A program made the translations under genes and the position numbers. Of a DNA stretch of 64,000 nucleotides, positions 1-8,149 are shown in pieces. Location: assembly GCF_026626705.1 (NCBI RefSeq), contig NZ_JAPNKC010000001.1:8326001-8390000 (forward strand), written 5' to 3'. The DNA is from Pyxidicoccus sp. MSG2. GTDB taxonomy: Bacteria > Myxococcota > Myxococcia > Myxococcales > Myxococcaceae. Under the pieces are notes generated by a model. That model did not search any database, was not told the DNA's origin, and worked only from the letters and a program-made list of their open reading frames with translations. How positions within the stretch are numbered: position 1 is the stretch's first letter; every line of letters starts with the position of its first letter.

Positions 1-426
1 GTCGGTGCGCCCATTGCCCCGGATGAGCAGCGCGTCCCCGGTGAAGACGCGGTCGCCCAGGAGGTAGCTCACGCTGTCATCGGTGTGGCCCGGCGTGGCG
101 AGCACCCGGAGTTCCACCGCTCCCACGCGCACCACGTCACCGTGATTCACGTGGACGTCGGCGCAGCCCGCGCCCGCCGCGCCTCCCACCACCGTGGCGC
201 CCGTGCGCTGACGCAGGAGCCCCGACGCCGTGACGTGGTCCGCGTGCACGTGCGTGTCGAAGACATGGCTGAGCGTGAGGCCGAGCTGGCGCACCAGGGT
301 GAGGTCGCGCTCCGCCTGCTCGGCCACCGGGTCGATGAGGAGCGCCTTGCGGCTGGCCAGGTCGGCGATGAGATAGGTATAGGTCGACGACGTGGCATCG
401 AAGAGTTGTCGGAAGAGCATCGGCAT
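1..426 (-). CDS. ETHE1-like MBL-fold hydrolase (persulfide dioxygenase family), 3' end cut off by window edge
   Basis: Only the first 142 residues lie in the window. The metallo-beta-lactamase fold is clear: the iron-binding motif THVHADH is at residues 58-64, PGHT at 112-115, and TGDALLIRGNGRTD at 129-142. That last motif is characteristic of the ETHE1 / persulfide dioxygenase group rather than glyoxalase II. Family members oxidise glutathione persulfide to sulfite and usually have about 240-250 residues, so roughly 100 are missing. The start at 426 is supported by GAGGAGG four bases upstream of the ATG. The gene is transcribed away from the ECF sigma gene at 545. Dioxygenase activity is inferred from family membership; a related sulfurtransferase-associated hydrolase is possible. 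Confidence 0.8.
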   Translation of the reverse strand, partial: MPMLFRQLFDATSSTYTYLIADLASRKALLIDPVAEQAERDLTLVRQLGLTLSHVFDTHVHADHVTASGLLRQRTGATVVGGAAGAGCADVHVNHGDVVRVGAVELRVLATPGHTDDSVSYLLGDRVFTGDALLIRGNGRTD

Positions 427-455
427 GGCCTCCTCACGGTGAGAGTCAGGCCGAT

Positions 456-479
456 GGAAAAAGGATTCAGCGGGGCGTC
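456..479 (+). promoter_or_regulatory. candidate ECF-type promoter (GGAA ... CGTC)
   Basis: GGAAAA at 456-461 and CGTC at 476-479 are 14 bases apart, resembling the GGAAC/CGTC elements of ECF sigma promoters, and lie 66 bases upstream of the ECF gene. If real it would indicate autoregulation. Such short elements occur by chance in GC-rich DNA, so this is tentative. Confidence 0.3.
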
Positions 480-544
480 CGGAAGAGGGCGTCTGCTCCC
501 CAGCCGGGCGGCCCCCGGGCCGGGCGGCCGAGAGAAGGACTCCC

Positions 545-1360
545 ATGGCGGCGAGAAGTGAGGCGGAGCTGTTGGCGGCGGCCCGGGAGGGAGATGGCGA
601 GGCGCTGGAAGCGCTGCTCGTCCGGCATGAGCGTCAGGTGTACCGGTTCGGGCTGCGCATGTGCGGCTCGGAGGAGGACGCGAAGGATGTGCTCCAGGAG
701 ACGCTGCTGACGGCCTTCCGGGGCCTGCACGCCTTCCGTGGGGACGCGGAGCTGTCCACGTGGCTCTACCAGGTGGCCAGGACGCATTGCTTCCGCGCGC
801 GGCGCAGGAGGGCCGGCGTGCCCGAGGAGCACCTGCCCCTCGACTCACCCGCCGCGGCCGATGTGCCCGTCGAAGGCCCGCCGCCCGACGAGAAGGCGCA
901 CGCCCGGCAGATGGGTGAGGTCCTCCAGGCCGCCATCCTCGCGCTGCCAGACGCGTACCGCGAGACGCTCATCCTCCGGGACGTGGAGGGGCTCTCCGCA
1001 GAGGAGGCCGCGCGCGTGGTGGGCATCGAGGTGCGGGCGCTCAAGAGTCGGCTGCACCGCGCGCGGATGCAGCTCCGTGAGCACCTCTCCACGCTGCTCG
1101 GCGAGGACGCGGCGGCGGGAGGCCAGGGCTGCCCGGAGCTGGCCCAGGAGCTCTCCGATTACGCCGGCCAGGACATCGACCAGGCCACCTGTGTCCGTAT
1201 CGAGGACCACCTGGGACGCTGCCCGCGCTGCGCCGAGGAGTGCGAGTCTCTCAAGCGCACCGTCTCCCTGTGCCGCCGTATTCCCGGCGACGAGGTGCCC
1301 GCGCCCGTGCGCGCGGCGGTGCGGCAGGCGCTCCACGGCACCGTGGCGCCGCGGGCCTGA
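545..1360 (+). CDS. ECF-type RNA polymerase sigma factor with C-terminal zinc-finger (anti-sigma-like) domain
   Basis: 271 residues. Sigma-70 region 2 covers about residues 5-85 (ARQVYRFGLRMCGSEEDAKDVLQETLL-like core), and region 4 about 120-182, ending in the ALKSRLHRARMQLREHL recognition helix. A typical ECF factor would end near 185. This one continues with an HC2-like zinc-finger segment at about 195-240, including H224, C228 and C231 in an HLGRCPRCAEEC context. Such a ZAS-like fold normally sits on a separate anti-sigma factor, so here sensor and sigma factor may be one protein, comparable in principle to the CorE-type metal-responsive ECFs of Myxococcus. AAGGA six bases upstream supports the ATG. 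No separate anti-sigma gene is adjacent. The signal sensed cannot be read from the sequence. Confidence 0.85.
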   Translation: MAARSEAELLAAAREGDGEALEALLVRHERQVYRFGLRMCGSEEDAKDVLQETLLTAFRGLHAFRGDAELSTWLYQVARTHCFRARRRRAGVPEEHLPLDSPAAADVPVEGPPPDEKAHARQMGEVLQAAILALPDAYRETLILRDVEGLSAEEAARVVGIEVRALKSRLHRARMQLREHLSTLLGEDAAAGGQGCPELAQELSDYAGQDIDQATCVRIEDHLGRCPRCAEECESLKRTVSLCRRIPGDEVPAPVRAAVRQALHGTVAPRA

Positions 1361-1382
1361 GCTTCACGTCGAAGACGGGCGC

Positions 1383-1418
1383 GGGACCCGGGCCCCTTGG
1401 TGGCCCGGGCCCCGTCCC
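1383..1418. terminator. hairpin between convergent ECF and actP genes
   Basis: CCCGGGCC at 1387-1394 pairs with GGCCCGGG at 1402-1409 across a 7-base loop. The flanking GGGA (1383-1386) and TCCC (1415-1418) add a lower stem across a bulge. It lies between two genes that end towards each other and could serve both. There is no U tract. Confidence 0.5.
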
Positions 1419-1454
1419 TGCCCTCCCATCGAGGAGGAGTGGGAGGGCGAACCT

Positions 1455-3083
1455 TCAGGCCTTGCTCGGCTGGACTCCCGACGGCGGCGTGGCGACGGCC
1501 GCGGAGGCCGGCACCTCCGGCGCGGGCAGGCCCTCCGTGGGCGCGCCCACGTGCATCCGGTGCCGCACCTCGGCGAAGCGCTCGGAGGCCTCGCGCTCCG
1601 GGAAGAGCAGCGACACCACCACGCCCACCACGAAGGCCAGGGGGATGGTGATGACGCCCGGGTTCTTCAGCGGGAAGAACGCCTCGGTGTTCTTCAGCAG
1701 GTCCACCTGCACCGTGGGCGACAGGAAGATGAGCACCACCGCGCTGAACGTGCCCACCAGCATGCTGGCCACCGCGCCATTCGTGGTGAACTTCTTCCAC
1801 GACATGGACAGCAGCAGCGCGGGGAAGTTGCCGCTCGCGGCGATGGCGAAGGCCAGTCCCACCATGAAGGCCACGTTCTGCCCCTTGAAGATGACCCCGA
1901 GCACCACCGCGAGCACTCCCAGCAGGAGGCTGGCGAGCCGCGCCACCTTCAGTTGCTCGTGCTCGGGTGCCTTGCCCTTGCGCACCACGGTGGACCACAA
2001 GTCATGGGACAGCGCCGCCGCGCCGGACAGCGTCAGGCCCGCCACCACCGCGAGAATCGTGGCGAAGGCCACCGCGGAGATGAAGCCCAGGAAGCCCGTG
2101 CCGCCCACCACCTCCGCCAGCATGGGCGCCGCCATGTTGCCGCCCTTGTCCACGCCGGTAATCGCCGTGCGGCCCACCAGCACCGACGCGCCGAAGCCGA
2201 GGATGAACGTCACCAGGTAGAAGTAGCCGATGAGCCCCGTGGCGTAGAACACGCTGCTGCGCGCCGCCTTCGCGTCCGGCACCGTGTAGAAGCGCATCAG
2301 GATGTGCGGCAGGCCCGCGGTGCCGAACATCAGCGCCAGGCCCAGGGAGATGGCCTCCAGGGGGCTCGCCACCAGCTTGCCGGGCGCCAGTGTCTCCGCG
2401 CCGTACTGCGTGGCCGCCTCGTTGAAGAGGTTCACCGGATTGAAGCCGAACTTGTAGAGCACCGCCACCGCCAGCGCCGTCGCGCCCGCCAGCAGCAGCA
2501 CCGCCTTCACGATTTGCACCCACGTGGTGGCAATCATCCCGCCGAAGAGCACGTACAGAATCATCACCGCGCCCACGATGATGACGGCCATCTCGTACGA
2601 CAGGCCGAAGAGCAGGTGGATGAGGTTGCCGGCGCCCACCATCTGCGCAATCAGGTAGAAGCTCACCACCGCGAGCGTGCCCAGCGCCGCGGACAGGCGC
2701 ACCGGCGTCTGCTTCAGTCGGTACGCCACCACGTCCGCGAAGGTGTACTTGCCCAGGTTGCGCAGGGGCTCGGCGATGAGGAACGTCACCACCGGCCAGC
2801 CCACCAGCCAGCCCACCGAGTAGATGAGCCCGTCGAAGCCGGACATGGCCACCAGCCCCGCGATGCCGAGGAAGCTGGCGGCGCTCATGAAGTCGCCCGC
2901 CAGCGCGAAGCCGTTCTGTACGGCGCTCACACCGCCGCCCGCGGCGAAGAACTCGGACGTCGTCTTCGTCTTGCGCGCCGCCCAGTACGTAATCGCCAGG
3001 GTGATGCCGACGAAGAGGAGGAAGAAGACGATGGCCGTGGTGTTGGGCTGGCCGAGCTGCGTGCCCGTCGTGGTCGGGTTCAT
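1455..3083 (-). CDS. actP: ActP-type cation/acetate symporter
   Basis: 542 residues, the usual length for ActP-type members of the sodium:solute symporter (SLC5) family. About 13 hydrophobic segments span the protein, and the N-terminus contains the family-typical TKTTSEFFAAGGGVSAVQNG at about residues 40-59 followed by ALAGDFMSAASFLGI. It imports acetate or similar short carboxylates with a cation across the inner membrane. It is the last gene of a minus-strand operon (porin, acs, DUF485, actP), seven bases after the DUF485 gene, with GAGGA upstream of its ATG. The acs-DUF485-actP order is the classic acetate-scavenging arrangement (acs-yjcH-actP in E. coli), so the substrate assignment is strong. 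A close relative could use glyoxylate or pyruvate. Confidence 0.92.
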   Translation of the reverse strand: MNPTTTGTQLGQPNTTAIVFFLLFVGITLAITYWAARKTKTTSEFFAAGGGVSAVQNGFALAGDFMSAASFLGIAGLVAMSGFDGLIYSVGWLVGWPVVTFLIAEPLRNLGKYTFADVVAYRLKQTPVRLSAALGTLAVVSFYLIAQMVGAGNLIHLLFGLSYEMAVIIVGAVMILYVLFGGMIATTWVQIVKAVLLLAGATALAVAVLYKFGFNPVNLFNEAATQYGAETLAPGKLVASPLEAISLGLALMFGTAGLPHILMRFYTVPDAKAARSSVFYATGLIGYFYLVTFILGFGASVLVGRTAITGVDKGGNMAAPMLAEVVGGTGFLGFISAVAFATILAVVAGLTLSGAAALSHDLWSTVVRKGKAPEHEQLKVARLASLLLGVLAVVLGVIFKGQNVAFMVGLAFAIAASGNFPALLLSMSWKKFTTNGAVASMLVGTFSAVVLIFLSPTVQVDLLKNTEAFFPLKNPGVITIPLAFVVGVVVSLLFPEREASERFAEVRHRMHVGAPTEGLPAPEVPASAAVATPPSGVQPSKA

Positions 3084-3090
3084 TCCGTCC

Positions 3091-3375
3091 TCACTTCCTG
3101 TCCCGGTACTGGTGGAGGGCCCGGTCGTACTTCCCGTTCGCCCAGACGATGTAGATGCCCGTCAGCAGCCAGGCGGCGAGGATGACCAGCACCCCCAGCA
3201 CGATGCCAATGGACAGGCCGGGGATGATTTGCTGCCCCATCAGCGGCTTGTTGAAGGCCACCAGCAGGATGAAGCCGAGGTACGCCACCAGCATGGCCAC
3301 GGTGAGCGCCGCGGCCACGCGCCAGCGCAATCCGGCCAGCGCTTCCAGGGCTTCCTCTCGGGAATTCGCTTGCAT
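3091..3375 (-). CDS. DUF485 small membrane protein (YjcH-like)
   Basis: 94 residues with two membrane helices, at about residues 20-45 (VAAALTVAMLVAYLGFILLV) and 58-82. The segment PLMGQQIIPGLSIGIVLG between them is typical of DUF485. The family is nearly always encoded next to acetate symporters and is thought to help or partner ActP, but its biochemical role is unknown. I place the start at 3375, where GGAGG lies eight bases upstream. A longer form starting at 3393 overlaps the acs stop codon as ATGA and would add six residues, but it lacks a good ribosome site. Confidence 0.85.
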   Translation of the reverse strand: MQANSREEALEALAGLRWRVAAALTVAMLVAYLGFILLVAFNKPLMGQQIIPGLSIGIVLGVLVILAAWLLTGIYIVWANGKYDRALHQYRDRK

Positions 3376-3389
3376 CGAAGTTCCTCCAC

Positions 3390-5354
3390 TCATCGCTTGG
3401 CCTGCGGGGGGACGCCCTTGGTGAGCAACTCATCGAGCACGGCCGGGTCGGCCAGGGTGCTGGCGTCGCCCAGGTTATCCGTCTCTCCGGACGCAATCTT
3501 CCGCAGCATGCGCCGCAGAATCTTTCCGGAGCGCGTCTTGGGCAGGCCATTGACCAGCACCACACGGTCCGGCGTGGCGATGGGGCCGATGACGTGGCGC
3601 ACCTGCTCCTTCAGCGCGCCCACCATCTGCTCGGCCGACGCCTCCGCCCAGTCCGGCTTCATGGTGACGAAGGCGCACACGCCGGTGCCCTTGAGGTCAT
3701 GCGGGAAGCCCACCACGGCGGCCTCGGCGACGGACTCGTGGGCCACCAGCGCGCTCTCCACCTCGGCGGTGCCCAGGCGGTGGCCGGACACGTTGAGCAC
3801 GTCGTCCACGCGGCCCGTAATCCAGTAGTAGCCGTCCTCGTCGCGCCGGCAGCCGTCACCCGTGAAGTACAGCGTGGGGAAGCGCGAGTAGTACGTCTCC
3901 ACGAAGCGCTGGTGGTGGCCGTACAGCGTGCGCGCCTGCCCGGGCCAGGAGCGCGCCAGGCACAGGTTGCCGCTGACGCCGTTGCCCTCAATCACCCGGC
4001 CCTCGTCGTCCACCAGCACCGGCTCCACTCCGAAGAAGGGCAGGGTGGCCGAGCCGGGCTTGCACGGGGTGGCGCCCGGCAGCGGGGCGATGAGGATGCC
4101 GCCTGTCTCCGTCTGCCACCAGGTGTCCACCACGGGGCAGCGGCCCTCGCCCACCACGTCGTGGTACCAGCGCCACACCTCGGGGTTGATGGGCTCGCCC
4201 ACCGAGCCGAGCAGGCGCAGCGTCTTGCGCGAGGACTTCTTCACGAAGCCGTCGCCCTCCTTGATGAGGGCGCGCAGCGCGGTGGGCGCGGTGTAGAGGA
4301 TGGTGGCCTTGAGGTCGTCCACCACCTGCCAGAGCCGGCCCGCGTTGGGGTACGTGGGCGTGGACTCGAACATGACGGTGGTGGTGCCCGTCGCCAGCGG
4401 CCCGTAGAGGATGTAGCTGTGGCCCGTCACCCAGCCGAGGTCCGCGGCGCAGAAGTGCACGTCGTCCGGCTGGATGTCGAAGACGTAGCGGAACGTGGTG
4501 GCCGCGTAGGTGAGGTAGCCGCCGGTGGTGTGCAGCACGCCCTTCGGCTTCCCGGTGGAGCCGGAGGTGTAGAGGATGAAGAGCGGGTCCTCGGCGTCCA
4601 TCCACTCGGCGGGACAGGTGCCGCGGTGCCTGGACATCTCCACGTCCAGCCAGGCGTCGCGGCCGGCGCGCATGGGCACCTCCTTGGCGGTGCGGCGCAC
4701 GACGAGGATGGACTCCACCTGGGTGAGGCCCTCCACCGCCTCGTCGGCGATGGCCTTGGTGGGCACGAACTTGGGGCCGCGCGGGCCCTCGTTGGCGGTG
4801 ACGAGCACCTTCGCGCCCGAGTCGAGGATGCGCTCGCGCAAGGACTCCGACGAGAAGCCGGCGAACACCACCGAGTGCACCGCGCCGATGCGCGCGCAGG
4901 CGAGCATGGTGTAGGCCAGTTCCGGCACCATGGGCAGGTAGATGCAGACGCGGTCGCCCTTGCGCACGCCATGGGCCTTGAGCACGTTGGCGACGCGGCC
5001 CACGTGGTGCTGCAAGTCACGGAAGCTGATGACCTGGTACTCGCCGGGCTCGTTCTTCGCCCAGATGATGGCCGGCTTGCCGGGGCGTGTCTTGGCGTGG
5101 CGGTCCACGCAGTTGAAGGCGACGTTGAGCTTGCCGCCGCCGAACCAGGAGAAGTCCACCTGCTCCGCATCCACGTCGAGCACGGTGTCGGGCTTGTGGA
5201 ACCAGGTGAGCTGCTGGGCCATCTCGCCCCAGAAGGCCTCGGGTTCCTCCAGGCTCTTTTTGTAGAGGCGCTGGTAGTCCTCCAGGCTCTTCACGTGCGA
5301 GGTGCGGCTGAACTGCTCCTTCGGGGGGATGAAGTCGTCCTTCGTCGGGGCCAT
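3390..5354 (-). CDS. acs: acetyl-CoA synthetase (AMP-forming)
   Basis: 654 residues, the normal length for Acs. The protein carries the acetyl-CoA synthetase N-terminal cap, the adenylation signature YTSGSTGKPKGVLHTTGGY at about residue 265, the DTWWQTETGG motif at about 410 that lines the acetate pocket (the tryptophan limits substrate to acetate/propionate), and the C-terminal PKTRSGKILRRMLR whose lysine is the usual site of regulatory acetylation. It converts acetate, ATP and CoA to acetyl-CoA in the cytoplasm. AAGGA lies upstream of the ATG at 5354; an in-frame ATG nine bases earlier (5363) is also possible. It sits between the porin and DUF485 genes. Confidence 0.95.
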   Translation of the reverse strand: MAPTKDDFIPPKEQFSRTSHVKSLEDYQRLYKKSLEEPEAFWGEMAQQLTWFHKPDTVLDVDAEQVDFSWFGGGKLNVAFNCVDRHAKTRPGKPAIIWAKNEPGEYQVISFRDLQHHVGRVANVLKAHGVRKGDRVCIYLPMVPELAYTMLACARIGAVHSVVFAGFSSESLRERILDSGAKVLVTANEGPRGPKFVPTKAIADEAVEGLTQVESILVVRRTAKEVPMRAGRDAWLDVEMSRHRGTCPAEWMDAEDPLFILYTSGSTGKPKGVLHTTGGYLTYAATTFRYVFDIQPDDVHFCAADLGWVTGHSYILYGPLATGTTTVMFESTPTYPNAGRLWQVVDDLKATILYTAPTALRALIKEGDGFVKKSSRKTLRLLGSVGEPINPEVWRWYHDVVGEGRCPVVDTWWQTETGGILIAPLPGATPCKPGSATLPFFGVEPVLVDDEGRVIEGNGVSGNLCLARSWPGQARTLYGHHQRFVETYYSRFPTLYFTGDGCRRDEDGYYWITGRVDDVLNVSGHRLGTAEVESALVAHESVAEAAVVGFPHDLKGTGVCAFVTMKPDWAEASAEQMVGALKEQVRHVIGPIATPDRVVLVNGLPKTRSGKILRRMLRKIASGETDNLGDASTLADPAVLDELLTKGVPPQAKR

Positions 5355-5379
5355 GCGCGTCATCCTTGAGGGCGGGAGG

Positions 5380-6483
5380 TCAGTAGAAGAGCTGGAGTTG
5401 GGCCGTGCCGGTGATGCCGGTGACGGCCTCGGAGAGGTCGCCCACCTTGGCGATGGCGACCTCCGACTTGAGGTTGAGGGTGTGCTTCTGGAACCAGAGG
5501 TTGAAGCCCGGCTTCAGGGCGAGCAGGTCCTGGTCCGGCACGCGCGAGTTGAAGTACTCGGCGGAGAGCACGGGCTCGAGCTGGCCGAAGCGCCAGCCGA
5601 CCTCCGAGAAGAAGCCGGTGCCGCTCTGGGGCGAGTCGAGGCCCTGGCGGTAGGTGTAGACGCCCGTGTTGAAGATGACGGCCTGGTCTCCGGCGAGGGG
5701 GAGGTCGAGGAAGATGTCCGTGGACGCGGCGAACGAGTCATGGACGCCGCTGGCGGTGGCGACGGCGGAGGGCTGGTAGTCGACGCCCACGCCCACGGAG
5801 AGGCGCGGCTTGTCGTCGAAGTAGATGCCCTGGAAGAAGAGGTCCTCCTCGCGGGTGAGGAAGTTCCACCGGACGGACGCGACGCCGCGCGGGATGTCGT
5901 CCGGGTTGACGACGGTGCCGTCGGGCTTCCGGACGCCCTCGGCGCCGTTGAGGATGGCGGCGCGGAAGCCGAGCGGCCCCGCGAAGCCGCGGAGCTGGAT
6001 GCCCACGTCCCGCCACACCTTGCCGACGCCCGGCGTGAAGCGGATGAGGTTGGAGTGGTAGTCCACCGTGTTGAGGGCGATGGCGCCCTGGAGGTTGTGG
6101 CGCGACAGCGGGGCGATGAGGAAGCCGGCGTCCACGAAGAGCTTGTCCGCGAACTCGTACGAGACGAACGCGTCCTGGATGAAGAAGGCGACGTCGTAGT
6201 TGCCGTCCTTGCCGAAGTTGGGCTGGTCCGTCTCGAAGAAGAAGGACAGGTGCTTGGTGACGTTGCCGTAGACGAGCAGGCGGGCGCGCCGCAGGAACAG
6301 GTCGGTGCCCACGTCACCTACGGGCGCGCCGTCCTTGATGAGCTGCAATTGCGGCTGGAGCAGGAGGCTGACGTTGAGGACGGCTTCGTCGCCAATGGGA
6401 ATCTTGGCTGCGACCGCGGGGCCGGCGGGCAGCAGGGCCACGAGGGCCAGGAGCGACAGCAGGCGGATGGGGGCAGGGCGCAT
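5380..6483 (-). CDS. outer-membrane beta-barrel porin (phosphate-selective porin O/P-like) of the acetate operon
   Basis: About 367 residues. A signal peptide is seen at the N-terminus (MRPAPIRLLSLLALVALLP, cleavage after about AVAA). The rest alternates polar and hydrophobic residues in short strands and ends in aromatic TAQLQLFY, the terminal-aromatic signal for outer-membrane barrel insertion. Family resemblance is to OprO/OprP-type porins, but the solute is not necessarily phosphate. As first gene of the acs-actP operon it probably admits small carboxylates. I chose the ATG at 6483 because it gives a proper signal peptide; the reading frame is open upstream to a TTG at 6513. The predicted transcription start lies only about three bases before this ATG, so the message may be nearly leaderless. 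Confidence 0.75.
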   Translation of the reverse strand: MRPAPIRLLSLLALVALLPAGPAVAAKIPIGDEAVLNVSLLLQPQLQLIKDGAPVGDVGTDLFLRRARLLVYGNVTKHLSFFFETDQPNFGKDGNYDVAFFIQDAFVSYEFADKLFVDAGFLIAPLSRHNLQGAIALNTVDYHSNLIRFTPGVGKVWRDVGIQLRGFAGPLGFRAAILNGAEGVRKPDGTVVNPDDIPRGVASVRWNFLTREEDLFFQGIYFDDKPRLSVGVGVDYQPSAVATASGVHDSFAASTDIFLDLPLAGDQAVIFNTGVYTYRQGLDSPQSGTGFFSEVGWRFGQLEPVLSAEYFNSRVPDQDLLALKPGFNLWFQKHTLNLKSEVAIAKVGDLSEAVTGITGTAQLQLFY

Positions 6484-6496
6484 GCCCACCGCCCTG

Positions 6497-6512
6497 AGCA
6501 ACGCCTCTGCCA
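6497..6512 (-). promoter_or_regulatory. sigma-54 promoter (-24/-12) of the porin-acs-actP operon
   Basis: Read on the minus strand the site is TGGCAGAGGCGTTGCT. It matches the sigma-54 consensus TGGCACG-N4-TTGCW at every position except two, with exact GG to GC spacing. The transcription start would fall near 6486, just before the porin start codon. Confidence 0.65.
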
Positions 6513-6586
6513 ACGGCCCTTGCTCAGAGATTCAGGACCTTACAGGTTGGCCCGGTGCGTCAGGATGTTACGGAAGGTGACGTGCG

Positions 6587-6602
6587 CGTTACCGCGGTAA
6601 CG
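6587..6602. promoter_or_regulatory. 16-bp perfect palindrome, candidate enhancer (UAS) for an NtrC-type activator
   Basis: CGTTACCGCGGTAACG is identical to its own complement. It lies about 100 bases upstream of the sigma-54 promoter start point, the usual place for an enhancer-binding-protein site. Partial copies of a half site (GTTACG near 6567, CGTAACGG near 6618) flank it. The binding protein is not known; the NtrC-type regulator at 11526-12890 is a candidate by proximity. Confidence 0.5.
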
Positions 6603-6654
6603 ATTCATGCAATGCGTCGTAACGGTGTGTGCGGGAGGCCGTGTCTGCGCCTGG

Positions 6655-8043
6655 CTAGGGGCTGCCCTTGCTGGCTTCGGGCTTCAGCCCTCGCAGCCAC
6701 CACACCACGAAGGTGTGCAGCCGCTGCCCGCGGAAGTCCCCACCCAGCAGCACCGCGTCGCTCATGGAGGTGAAGCGGTCGGTCAGCGTTTCCGGTGGCC
6801 CGGGGCCGCCCTCTGTCACCCAGAGCACCTCCTGTCCGGGCGCGAGGGTGGGGTCCGGCCACAAGTCGTACTGGCTGAACCTCGCGGGGAACGCGGTGTC
6901 CGTGATGCCGCCCGCGTAGTACGCCACCTGCGAGGCGAGCTGGTATTCGGACGCGTAGATGGCCGCGATGTTGTGCGCGTCCAGGCCGGGGAACAGCTTC
7001 TGGGGCGTGGCCAGCTCGCGCAGCACGCTCCAGCCGTGGGTGCGCCACAGCACGGTGTCCCGCCGCTCGGTGCGCACCAGCGGGAAGAGGACATGGGTGC
7101 CCACCGCAAGCACCAGCACCAGGCTGGAGGCCGCGACGGCCCGCTGCCAGGCTGGGCGCAGGCCCGCCACGCCCACGCACGCGGCCACATAGGCCGCCGC
7201 GGGCCAGTTGGCCTCGCCCTGCGCGCGCACCGACGCGTAGCCGAAGAAGAGCAGCGGCACCACCGCCGCCATGCGCAGGAGGAACTGCTCACGCGGGCCG
7301 CGCACCGCGTACACCAGGGCGAGGGGGAACAGCACCGGGCCGCCGAGCGCGAGCTGCCCCGCGAGGAACTGGCCGAAGGTGTTCCACCCGCCGCGTCCCT
7401 CGAAGCCGTGGTGGAGCTGGAAGAGGAACCCCACCCACTCATGCCGCGCGTTCCACAGCACCACCGGGACGAAGCACAACAGCGCCAGCGCGCCCGTGCC
7501 CCAGGCCCCCCACGGCAGCCGCCGCGCGCGCGCCGCCGCCAGCAGGAAGGCCAGGCCCAGCAGCACCGCCGGGTACTTGGACAGCAGCGCCAGGCCGCAG
7601 GCCAGCCCCGCCCACCCCCAGCGCTCCTTCCAGAGGGCCCACAGCCCCAGCGTCCAGAAGAGGAGCAGCGGCGAGTCGGGCGTGGCCCACACCCCGGCCA
7701 CCATGCCCGCGGGCACCACGCTCCACAGCGCCGCCGCGCGCCACGCCGCCTCCCGGCTGCCGTACACATCCCGCGCCAGGCCCCACACCGCGGCCACCGT
7801 GCCCGCGCCACACACCAGCGCCGTGGCATGGATGCCGAGCACCGCGATGAGCCACGCCGCCATGGGCGGATGGTCGTAGTAGCCCCACGCCAGGTGCCGG
7901 GCCCACTGCCAGTAGTACGCGGTGTCGAAGTAGACGTCCGTGCCCACCGCCAACGCGAGCCGCAGTCCCGCGGACACCGCGAGCAGGGTGAGGCAGGCCT
8001 TCACGGAAGGGGAAGGCGTGGCTGGGGGAGACGGCGGGCTCAC
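6655..8043 (-). CDS. GT39/ArnT-like membrane glycosyltransferase
   Basis: 462 residues with about ten hydrophobic segments. The first extracytoplasmic loop holds YFDTAYYWQWARHL followed by GYYDHPPMAAWLI, the acidic and DHPP signatures of the PMT_2/ArnT-type (GT-C) glycosyltransferases. These enzymes transfer a sugar from an undecaprenyl- or polyprenyl-phosphate carrier to lipid A, glycolipids or proteins on the outer face of the inner membrane. Donor and acceptor cannot be read here. The start is a GTG at 8043 with AGAGGC just upstream. It is divergent from the membrane protein gene at 8150, which may have a related role. Confidence 0.75.
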   Translation of the reverse strand: MSPPSPPATPSPSVKACLTLLAVSAGLRLALAVGTDVYFDTAYYWQWARHLAWGYYDHPPMAAWLIAVLGIHATALVCGAGTVAAVWGLARDVYGSREAAWRAAALWSVVPAGMVAGVWATPDSPLLLFWTLGLWALWKERWGWAGLACGLALLSKYPAVLLGLAFLLAAARARRLPWGAWGTGALALLCFVPVVLWNARHEWVGFLFQLHHGFEGRGGWNTFGQFLAGQLALGGPVLFPLALVYAVRGPREQFLLRMAAVVPLLFFGYASVRAQGEANWPAAAYVAACVGVAGLRPAWQRAVAASSLVLVLAVGTHVLFPLVRTERRDTVLWRTHGWSVLRELATPQKLFPGLDAHNIAAIYASEYQLASQVAYYAGGITDTAFPARFSQYDLWPDPTLAPGQEVLWVTEGGPGPPETLTDRFTSMSDAVLLGGDFRGQRLHTFVVWWLRGLKPEASKGSP

Positions 8044-8149
8044 GCCTCTGGACTAAGCGCACCGGGCGCCCGTTGGCCAGAGGCGTGTTGTGCCTTCCGT
8101 GTCTTCCGCTTCCGGGCACCACCCGGGTGGGGATAGACATCCGTTCCCC

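Noticed and set aside
738..3185. An 815-residue plus-strand frame across the ECF gene end and actP
   Set aside because: It crosses the end of one real gene and runs antisense to another; low-complexity Arg/His content.
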